Positions 52,748 through 64,000 of a stretch of 64,000 bases of DNA are shown in pieces. Below the pieces are notes generated by a model. That model ran no database searches. It was not told the DNA's origin and worked only from the letters and a program-made list of their open reading frames with translations. The translations under genes were made by a program, and so were the position numbers. Every line of letters starts with the position of its first letter. The stretch's first letter is position 1. The DNA comes from Bretschneidera sinensis (Eukaryota; Streptophyta; Magnoliopsida; Brassicales; Akaniaceae), in assembly GCA_023935145.1 (NCBI GenBank), contig CM043698.1, positions 34,257,001-34,321,000 of the forward strand, read 5' to 3'.

Positions 52748-55700
52748 CTTAAAGCATTACTCAAACCACGCCAACGAGTTAATAGATAATAATAATAATA
52801 AGAGATTTTCAAGATGAAATATGATAATTTGTACATTGAGATAAAAATTTTAAATTAAAAATTAATAGATATAGATAAAAATGTAAGAATATTAAGATGC
52901 AATAAGATAGACTGAATATTGAAATATACAAAATTTTAATATAATGAGGAGATATAAAATTTAAATATATTGAGGAAATTGAAAAACTAATAGATAAAAA
53001 ATTGCTCTAATAATTTTTTTTGAATATAATGAGCAGTTGAAAAGCTATTAGATAAAAAATATTTTGAATATAATAAGAAGAAAAAAGGTAATAAATATAG
53101 ATAAAGGCAATAAAAATGCAAGATTTTAAAAATGAAATAAGTTAAGTTTAAATATTAAATACACAAAATTTTAATATAATAGTGAGAAAAAATTTAATAT
53201 ATATTGAAAAATATATGATTAGTATATTTATTTAATGAATGTTTCATTAGCAAAAAAATAAATATATATTATTTTAATAAAAATTAAATATATTATGAAT
53301 ATTGTTGTTTTTAAAAATATTTACTTTTTAAATATGTATCCATAATGACCTTAATTTTAGTAATTATCTCTTAAAAGTCTTACCATCTGCTTTAATTTTC
53401 GTAAGTTTCTCTTAAAATTCTAATGAAATTTTTGTTTATTTTAATTTTAAATATTAAACTTAATCAAATTAATTTAGAATATCATCTAAAAAAATATGTT
53501 CCAAATTGGCATACTTACATTTATATATCTTAAAATTAATTAAATTTTATTTTAAATATTAGCAAAAAAACAAAATAGACATTATTTTAATAAAAACTAA
53601 ACTAAACTAAACATTATTATTTTAGAAAAAACAGTTAGCATATTGGATAACAAATAAACCATCAATCAAGAATGAAAATGACATAATAGAGGATTTTAAA
53701 AGAGAAGATAGCTATATGTAGGTTTAAAACGACACAAAATTTATCATCAGAATTATTTTCTATTATGTTATGATCAATATAATGCTACATAAAAAAAAAG
53801 GAAGGTATATTATTTTTACAACAAGCACTGTTGCGTAGATATTTAGACAAAAAAAGATAAAGCTTTAAATTAGAAATATATTTATTTCCTTTTCTCTTTT
53901 AAAAATATTTTTTAATTTAATTCAAATATTTATTATAATAAAATAATTTATTTTTTAATTAATATTTTTTATAAATAAAATATTCCCATGTATTTACAAG
54001 GGTGAAAGCTAATTGAAAGAAAATGTCAATTCAACTTAGGCCCGACATGGTGTGGCTATCTCGTGACATTTCAATCTCCTTGGTTAGATGGAAGTTGGAT
54101 CCATTCGAACCTAACTCACTATAACCTAAAAGTCTTGTTTTTCTACACGTGGAAGGTACGTTGATTGATAGGGACGAATGTGGTGGGTCCGTTGATCGAT
54201 TGAAATCAGTTCATTTTTTGGTTTTATTATTTTTTTATAATATATAAAAATTTTAAAATTTTAATTATAAAATAATATTAATTATTTTTAAGTATTTAGT
54301 AAATATAAAAAGTAAAATTAATATAAATTTTAAAATTAGATTATTCAAACAATATTTTACTGTTATTTATTTTGAAAATAGTTTTCAAGTTATAATTATT
54401 CAAACACATTTTTTTTATAAAACATTAAAAAATTATTTTTAATTTTTACTTTTAAAATTAATTTTTAAAAACTTAAAATAAAAAACTATTATCGGAACAT
54501 ATCTTAAATGTTTGATTCCAATTAGCAAATAGCATGAAGTTGCCGGTTCTTCGTCAAGAATACATCTATTGATCACATTATGTCAACATATATGTTCTTC
54601 GCAAGGTATACATTTAATTATCGTGTTATGTCAACATATTTTGCTAACCCTCGTTTTTAACCAAATGAAGTATAAAATTCACTAACTTCAATAAGATTTA
54701 TTATAATGTTACTTAATTTTACAAAATTTATTTATAAATAAATTATAAAAATTATTAACTTTCTAAATAAAATAAATTACAAAATTACAAATAAATTTTA
54801 TAAAATTTATGAAAGGAAAGCAATATTGTCAGAGCAATTATCTTGATTGACAAAATTACCTTTAAATTTAATTAAATAAAAAAATAATTCCAAAGTTTTA
54901 TGATTCGGTAAAATTGACAAGTTTTGAGAAAATTTCAATTTCTCTCTAAATTTTATTTTTCAGGTTAATTAGACATTCAGTTTAATTGAATTGTCAATAA
55001 ACACGCAAAAAACATGTTAAACCTCTCAAACATGATTGTATCAAATTGATTTTAAGTTTTGAGATAATTTCAAAGTCTAATTGAACTGTCAATAAACACG
55101 AAAAAAAAATTAAACCTCCCAAACAATAATAAATTGATTTAAAAAATTATTTCACCCAGGGGTTAACAGTTAACGTTGTGCTTTAGTCCTGTTAGGGCTC
55201 TAGACATTCAATGAGTGCAGTACTTCGTTTCACAACGAGACAAACTTACGCTATTACACATGGTCCACACTCCGCATTTAAGCAAAATTAAGTTAAGTGA
55301 CAAAAAAATATAGTTACCTTCTATTTTGAAAAGCGACTATTATTTTCTTAGATCGGCAATGATATTATGTTAATTAATAACATATTTAATAAAAAATAAT
55401 GTTATAACATTATCTTTTTATAAAAGAGCAAAACAACAATTAATTTAAATATTTTTTTTTTATTTCAAATCAAATCTACTTACTCTTTTGATTTTTTACA
55501 TTAAAAAATACATAATTTTTTCTACCAAAAATCAATTTAAGTTAAAGAAAAAATAACTAAACAAAATAAAATAAAATCTTGTTTCCGGGTCAAGATTATT
55601 CTTCTTATTTTTAAGTTAAAAAATAAAGAAACTAAATAAAATAAATTTTTAAAAAAAAATCAAATCTTGCTTCCAGATCGGGACAACCATTTTTTCTCTT

Positions 55701-57886
55701 TCTCCAAATTTTTTCTTAAATCACATCTTTGCCCTAAATATTTAAGGGTGCGATACTAACTACACCCACATTTTTTAAAATTTTCTGGAAATAAACACGT
55801 ACTAATGTATGTATATTATAAAACTACCTACAAGTGCATACTAGCATGATCAGAATTGAAAGTTTTATTGGAAAAATAAGATTTAGTAAACTGAATGAAT
55901 GATAGATAGTCATTGTTTGTTTTTTCAGTCGATTGAATATCGATATCTGATACATTTCAGTTTTAAATATTGATTCAGTCGAAGGAATAAAACATTCAGT
56001 TGACTTAATGTTAGTTATTTTAAAATCTGGGTTTTGCCAGCAGTCACTTTTCACAGAGTTATATTTTATAACGCATACCTCTTCACTTCTATAAATTTAT
56101 GAAAGTTAAAAGAAGTTAAATAACTATTTTTTTTTCAATTTTAAAAAACTTCTCTTCTTCTTCTTTATTTCCTAAGATTTTTACGATCATTGTTATCACT
56201 GTTTCAATGAGACTTCATAGGAAATTTTACAAATTTGTTATACTTGATCTGGGTTTTGCTTTCTTTTTTTCTTTTTAAATTATGATTCAATGCTTTTTAT
56301 TTTGTATTCTTGTAATTAAATTAATTTTTGATAAAATTATGACAAACTAATTGCACCCCCACCCCGACGATAATCTCACCAAAACTAGTTAAACAAGAAT
56401 AAAAAAATTGTGTTTTTTGACTGAGAATGAAGAAGAAATAGATGAAAATATGTGTTAAGAAGTGAAAAAGAGATTTAAAAAAATATATAATTAAATTTCA
56501 TATTACTTTAACTATATATTTTTAAAATTCCCTAGAGCAGCCAAGAGAGAAAACCCTTAGAGGAGATAAAAGAATTTTCTCTAAATAATTTAAATTGGAT
56601 TATGATGTAATTAAATAATGGATTAGAATCCTCTCTAATAATTTAAAAAAAAAATTAAATGCATTATTAGATGAATGTCACATCAACACTATAAATAACG
56701 TGATATTCATCTAATAATACATTTAAATTTTTTCTTATGATAAAAAAATCTTGGATCCTCCTTGATGCAATTAGTGTGCCGAATGTCTGGCTAGGGACGG
56801 ACTTTCTCTAGATGTTTCTTTTGTTGTTTACGGTACTGCTCCCCCTTGTCTTTCGTTATGTCTTATTGCTGACAGATTATGAACTTGTTTCGCCAAACCT
56901 ATGTAATTTTGTTATTTGCTTTCTTTGATTATCCAAGTTCCTATTTACCGAAAAATAGATACAAGTATAGATCATCATTTCATGAATGAAAGAAGGGAAT
57001 TTGGAAGAACTTCAAATTCTTGAAAAACAATTTCTTCCATTAGTTACCTTCAGAAGAGAGAACAAGAAAAGAGAGAGTCAAATGGACACCAAACCAACTA
57101 CTAGATCAAAATGCTCGGATTTCATATTTTTAATTTTTAAAAAATTGTTATATATAATATCTCACCACAAACAACATCAATAACTTTACAATTAAAAATT
57201 TAAAGGATTTTAATATGTTGACCCTAAGTCATGTTTTTGCTTGTGTTGAAATCCAAAATTAATATAAAGATATAACAATGTATGCATAGATGATGTCTTC
57301 ATATGATTTGAATGTCACACTATCATGTGAAGATCTCTTATTAACGAGAATTGATTATGTTCTATTAACTTTCTATGATTATGTTCTATTCAATTTTTAC
57401 AATAATAAAATTAGTTATTGTGACCTACTCATCTAACATGCATTTGTAAAAATTTTAAAATTATAAAAATCAAAATGTTATGATAAATTTCAATCTACAA
57501 TTTGATATTTAATTTTCTTATAAAATTTGATAAGTATAAAATAGTCGATGAAATACAAGTTAAATAATATATTAGAGTGATAATTTGAAGTTAAAATATT
57601 GTATTATATTTGATTTGATTTATTATATAAATTTTATTAAATAGTAAAGTTGGATGTTAATTTTTTTTTTTTATTTTAAATCCGATTAACTTTATGTAAA
57701 AGAATTTCGTCAAAGCCGGCTTGGACAAAACAAAGCTTTTACGCACTTGAAAACAAGAAGTCAACAAGGAAAAACATAGATAGATCACCAGCAAGATTCG
57801 TGGATGTTCAAATGAGGGGAAAAACAGAAGATTACTCAACCCATTAACACAGTTCCTTTCCCTAAGGTCAATAACACCCATAATCA
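52748..57886. other. Long AT-rich intergenic region
   Basis: About 5.1 kb of very AT-rich DNA between the module array and HPPR2. The only structured piece is an LTR-like remnant at about 55890-56110. No coding sequence, tRNA or CRISPR-like array was recognised. Confidence 0.5.
55890..56110 (+). repeat. Degenerate LTR remnant with CAGTCGATTGA motifs
   Basis: Contains ttcagtcgattgaat, ttcagtcgaaggaat and attcagttgactta, with a TATA-like ctataaattta near 56090. The spacing and composition resemble the LTR remnant at 1211-1740, so both may be decayed members of one copia family. Ends are not definable. Confidence 0.4.
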
Positions 57887-60169
57887 ATGGCTGCCAAAGA
57901 GAACCAACAATCCTCCACAGAAGAACAGCACAAGGAAGAGCTTCCTTTAGTCCTTGTCCATCACCTCCCATCATTCAACTTCACACCATTCATTCTTTCA
58001 CTCAGAGACCGTTTACAGACTCACTTCCACCTCATCGATCCCAGTGATTCCTCTGAACCAGCTCACTCCTTCCTCTCTCGCCACGCTCACTCCATCCGTG
58101 CGCTCATCTGTGTTGGTCCAACTCCCATCACCTCTGAATTTCTCAGCCTCCTCCCTTGTTTGGAGCTTGTAGTGGGGACCAGTGCCGGCCTTGACAAAAT
58201 TGACCTGCCAGAATGCAATCGCAGAGGCATCAAAGTTACAAACGCTAGTCCTGCCTTCTGTGAGGACGTGGCTGATTGCGCTGTGGCGCTTTTGATTGAT
58301 GTTTTGAGGAGAATTTCAGCTGCTGATCGGTTTGTTAAGGGTGGGTTGTGGCCTGTCAAGAAAGAGTATTCTCTTGGTTTCAAGGTTTGTTCTTTGTCTC
58401 TCTCTTCATTTGAACGAAATCAATTCCTATATTATCCAATATATAAAGATCATTCTTTGATATGCTGATTAAATTGGTGGAGTGAAACATTTTCTTTTGA
58501 TAGAATCATATTTGGTAGTATAAAATTTAATCGAAATCAAAATCAAAATCAAAATCAAAATCAAAATCATAAATACCCAAACGGCTTTACCAACGATAAC
58601 AAAGAAACGGCAAAATCATCGATGGCCACCAAAGATACCCAACAATCCTTCACTGAACAACAACGTTAGTACTTTTAGTTTAAGGTATTTATAGATATGT
58701 ATACTAAATATAAAAAAAAGCCTCTTAATTTTTTTTTATAAAAATATTCTAAAATACCCCATTAGTACTTTTAGTTTGCTCCCACTCCGTGACTGATCTA
58801 TAGAAGAAACAAAATTTCTTTTAATGTTAATGAAGCATCCCACTGATTATATCAAGATGCTCCAATTACTGGAAAAAAATGAAAAGTTGTTCCTAATCAA
58901 GATTTTCACAATAAATGTAAAGAACAAAAAAATTTAAAATCAAAATTGATGAAAAAGATATAAATTTTGTGTTCTTTTAATTTTTATGATCAGTCACAAA
59001 TAGGTCATCAACTTTTTCTTGTTCTATGAGTTAGTGATGAAAAAAAAATGATAATATCCTTAATAACGTTGTGAAAATGTTTTAAACGCGACCTAAACAA
59101 AAGAGTGAAGATAACTATCGTTTTAAGAAAATGATATCATCTAGAACTGATTGTAATGTAATCTTGAAGCAAAATTGAGTTAATTGAATTTATGTATGAC
59201 TATAATGTGCCCACATAGACAAACAATTAAAGGTAGTAACTATCCTCCTTGAGTGAGCACTCAATAGAAGATTCATATTATGATTGTAGTGTTTCCTATT
59301 ATATTGTGGGAATTCTAGAGAACTTACCTGGGTGGATTTATGATTGAAGTTCTTAAATTAGTAAAGACTTTATGTTGCGTTTGTTTTGTGAAACTATTTT
59401 TTTGCTTATGTCTCATGGTCTGAGAAATATTAACATGGATTTCAACGGGATTTGGTGTGTTTAGCATTAAGTTTTTGTCAAATACGTAAACCCAATGGAA
59501 TATCAACAGCACAGAAAGTGAAAACAACAAGTATTTAACACTTATCTCCAGACCTTCCCCTGTTTCTTATCAGCAATTTTGTTGCATCTCATTGAAGGAT
59601 ATTATTATCAAAGTGGTCCATAAACAGCACAGTTCTGATTGCAGGTAGCAGGCAAACAAATTGGTGTTGTGGGGCTTGGAAACATTGGTTTTGAGGTTGC
59701 GAAAAGGCTCGTGGCTTTTGGATGCAGCATTGTCTACAGCTCAAGGAAGAAGAAGCCATCCGCACCATTTCCTTACTATGCCAATGTTCACGACCTTGCA
59801 GCTATCAGTGATGTTCTCATTCTCTGTTGTCCGCTCACAGAGGAAACTCGACATATCATAAACAGTGACGTTATGTCAGCATTAGGAAAACATGGAGTTA
59901 TAATCAACGTTGGACGAGGTGCCCTTATCGATGAAAATGAACTAGTACAGTTTCTGGTGCGAGGTGAAATTGGTGGTGCAGGACTTGATGTGTTCGAGAA
60001 CGAGCCTAATGTGCCCAAGGAGCTATTTGCCTTGGACAATGTTGTGTTGTCTCCGCATCAGGCAGCTATTACCCCAGAATCCATGGCAGCAGTGCAGGAG
60101 CTGATCATAGGCAACTTAATGGCTTTCTTTTCATATAAACCTCTGTTGACCCTTGTCCAGAACGAGTGA
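57887..60169 (+). CDS. HPPR: Hydroxyphenylpyruvate/glyoxylate reductase, copy 2
   Basis: Exons 57887-58384 and 59645-60169, phase 0 at GFK/VAGKQIG, encode 340 aa. It is a D-2-hydroxyacid dehydrogenase: VGTSAGLDKIDL in the substrate domain, Rossmann GLGNIG in exon 2, SSRKKK suggesting NADPH preference, catalytic Arg in NVGRGALID, Glu in DVFENEP and His in LSPHQAAITPES (about residue 304). The expected reaction is reduction of 4-hydroxyphenylpyruvate to 4-hydroxyphenyllactate, or of hydroxypyruvate/glyoxylate, in the cytosol. The intron position and exon 2 length (525 nt) are identical to copy 1 about 30 kb away, so they are recent paralogues. This copy keeps the family-typical residues after the catalytic His. 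An AATAAA at 60195-60200 may be its polyadenylation signal. The intron carries an HPPR start relic and an AAATC repeat. Confidence 0.94.
58533..58570. repeat. (AAATCA)n short tandem repeat
   Basis: Six copies of aaatca in the HPPR2 intron, immediately upstream of the HPPR start-codon relic. Confidence 0.9.
58622..58669 (+). pseudogene. Relic of an HPPR exon 1 start inside the HPPR2 intron
   Basis: ATG followed by ATKDTQQSFTEQQR and TAG. This closely matches the first 15 codons of the neighbouring HPPR (MAAKENQQSSTEEQ). The similarity is lost after about 45 bases. It is too short to be a gene and lies in intron 1 of the intact copy, so it looks like a leftover of another HPPR copy or of a partial duplication. 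Confidence 0.65.
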
Positions 60170-60531
60170 AGACACTGTCAATCCTTTTTCATGCAATAAA
60201 TTTATACAAAACGTATTGTAATTAGACTGGTATTGATAAAGGATTCGTGAGGTAAAAATAAACTCCATTTGGATGAATAAAAAAGTTTATTGAATCACGC
60301 CAAAAAAGGGTTAATTTTCATAAGGGATCCAGATTCCAGACCCAAAACCCCATTTTTCAGTACAACGTTAATTGTTTTTAAATATTCATAATCAACACAA
60401 GTTTATTGTTGGATGACGATGCTGATTATCTGCTTGTTTTGTTAAAGGAACAGAAGATGAATGACTAAAATGTGGCCACTGAAAAAGGAAAACAAACAGT
60501 TGCTTCTCTCTGCAAAAACGCAAACCCATTA
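60170..60531. other. Spacer between HPPR2 and the HPPR pseudogene
   Basis: About 360 bp with the 3' end of HPPR2 and then the former leader of the next copy; nothing else was seen. Confidence 0.5.
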
Positions 60532-62112
60532 ATGGCTACTAAAGAGAACCCACAACAACAAGAAGACTTCATTCCATACCACGTCAGCTCACGCTCTCCT
60601 CTGCGTGGACCCTACGCCCATCTCCTCTAAGCTTCTTTTCCTCCTCGCTTCCTTGGAGGTCATTGTGGGGTCCGCACCGGCGTTGACCACATGACCTGAG
60701 GGAGTGCCACCGACGTGGCATCCGGGTCACCAATGCCTAATGTCCTAAGGAGGTTTCCGGCCTTTTGTCGATTTTATTGGGTAAAATACGATTTTTTGTC
60801 TTTTTTGCTTGTTTGTTTACGTGGGTTTGTTGGCTTTACTCTGAATTGGTATTGAGTTGGTATTCTTGTATGATTCTTGGACTCCCATTTGGTTTTGAAA
60901 TTGAAGAAGAACAGATGGATGAATACTTACATAACTGGGCTTAATATGTATGGATGGATATCAATATAACTCAAAAACTTAAATTCATGAGTTTTTTTAT
61001 CCAAACCATATATATAACTCACCATTGTTTATTATTTTTTTTCGATGTGAAATACTCACAAATATCCTAACAGGTTTCTATGTGACTATTGAGACTAAAA
61101 GAATGTAATCTGATCTTGTAAATTGTTTAATGTTTGAATGCTTGCCTGTGTTGAGGTAGAAGCCTTTAATAAATTGTTAACAGTGACAACTACCATGTTG
61201 CTGATCATGATCCTCTGTTAGGTAGCTGGTTCAATTGGTGTTGCATAAGAGATACCTGTTGTACAGAGTTTAGCTTTTTAAGCAACTACCTTAAATGCCT
61301 ATGTTGCTTGATGACATTTGTTGAAACTAGAGCTGGGTCAACGTATTTCATCACCGTGAATTATGCTTTCAACGGTGTGGTGTACACTGTCATGTCCATT
61401 AGCGTAATTTGAAGGGAATGTAAGCTTTTGTAGTATTTTCTTGTTATGCCATAAGAGTTGTCATTCATAGAATTTTAATAATCCTAAACAATCACAGATG
61501 TTGTGGTCAATATAAGCATTCCTCTCTAGTTTTGAAGGTCTGATACCCAACTGGAACTGTGAAACTTCTCTCTGGGCAATCGGGCCATTCAATCCATCTC
61601 ACGAGGAATTTAATTGAAGTCACGGGATATGTGTTTCGTGCATGCACTGTTTCCCAGACTTTCAATATCTTCTTTGAGAATTATTTTCTACATGTTTCTA
61701 TGCTTCATGAAGCCTACATTTTTGTTAGAATTCATGTCTAGTATTGAATTGGTTATTATCAAACTTATTATGATTGTAGCCAGGAGGGATGCGAGTTGGA
61801 ATTGTAGGGCTGGGAAATATTGGTTCTCAAGTTGCGAAGATACTTACAGCCTTTGGTTGCAGCATTTCCTACAATTCAAGGAGAAAGAAACAGTCTGTTC
61901 AATTTCGTTATTATGCCACTGTATACGAGCTTGCTGTTAATAGTGATATTCTCGTGGCCTGTTGTGCACTGACAGAAGAAACTCACCACATAATCAACAA
62001 AGATGTCATGACAACGTTGGGAAGAAGAGTAATAATCAATGTCGGACGTTGGGCTCTTATTGACAAGAAGCTGCTTGGTTGCTGTCAAATTCTGGGTTTT
62101 TCTGTCTTGTAA
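60532..62112 (+). pseudogene. HPPR pseudogene, copy 3
   Basis: Exon 1 starts at ATG 60532 (MATKENPQQQEDF) but lacks about 40 codons. It resumes as AHALLCVDPTPISSKLLFLL, then shifts frame and reads LRECHRRGIRVTNA before TAA (about 60737); the last third of exon 1 is missing. After about 1.05 kb of former intron, exon 2 (from about 61782) reads VGIVGLGNIGSQVAK and keeps the Rossmann fold. The Arg motif is NVGRWALID (Gly to Trp), and the frame is cut after DKKLL; the Glu and His catalytic segments are deleted. It can make no active enzyme. It shares the orientation and intron position of copies 1 and 2. Confidence 0.88.
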
Positions 62113-62348
62113 TGAATTCTAGGCAAACAAATATATATGAATCACTTTGATTTGCAATAATCGTCAAAGATTAACTCAATTAGGGAACAAAATGAGTCTT
62201 ATTATTCAATGAAGCAGGTACAACAGAAGCCAAAGAGTGAAAGACATACACACATTATGACCCATACAACCTGCCTGCCACAATAAAAACTTCAACATAC
62301 TCAGAAACAGCTTTAGGATACAAAGTTAAACAAGCAAAGACAGTCTTT
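62113..62348. other. Spacer holding the ANS 3' untranslated region
   Basis: The minus-strand ANS gene ends at 62349, and this stretch is probably its 3' untranslated region. The copy-3 HPPR pseudogene ends on the other side. Confidence 0.5.

Positions 62349-64000
<1,652 letters not shown>

Overview
This window is eukaryotic nuclear DNA from a flowering plant, most likely a eudicot. The support is: genes with GT-AG introns, anthocyanidin synthase, a TPS-b-type terpene synthase, hydroxyphenylpyruvate reductases, a plant bHLH relic, Ty1/copia and LTR remnants, and long AT-rich spacers. The species cannot be fixed from the sequence. No bacterial operon, CRISPR array, rRNA or convincing tRNA was seen.

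Layout. 1-1750: decayed copia retrotransposon pieces. 2549-6162: a subtilisin-like protease pseudogene split by a solo LTR (3356-4727). 7540-10785 (-): a three-exon gene for a BOD1/SHG1-domain protein. 14252-21190 (-): a YTH-domain m6A-reader gene with eight coding exons; one intron carries a Mutator-type MITE with a 9-bp target duplication. 22363-23365: a bHLH pseudogene. 25190-27268 (+): HPPR copy 1, facing a seven-exon terpene synthase gene at 27795-32270 (-). 33226-38995: three copies of a repeat carrying a broken RNase H domain, with a copia fragment and another solo LTR between them. 39663-45570 (-): a SIRE-like copia element with a truncated 3' LTR. 46588-50440 (+): a small copia element with both LTRs and a perfect TSD. 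51905-52747: a duplicated module array of unknown origin. 57887-60169 (+): HPPR copy 2, followed by an HPPR pseudogene (60532-62112). 62349-63865 (-): anthocyanidin synthase.

Six intact-looking gene models were built by hand, and in each the exon lengths and phases close on an open frame: BOD1/SHG1 255 aa, YTH 409 aa, HPPR1 338 aa, TPS 595 aa, HPPR2 340 aa, ANS 355 aa. HPPR, TPS and ANS all belong to specialised metabolism (phenolic acid, terpenoid and flavonoid branches), but they act in different pathways. I see a local HPPR family expansion rather than a proven biosynthetic cluster.

I found no clear previously undescribed system. The most unusual points are: the terpene synthase whose RRx8W arginine pair reads GQ; an HPPR start-codon relic inside the intron of an intact HPPR; a filled/empty site pair for a solo LTR; a 25-bp duplication at the truncation junction of the SIRE-like element; and the unexplained module array near 52 kb.
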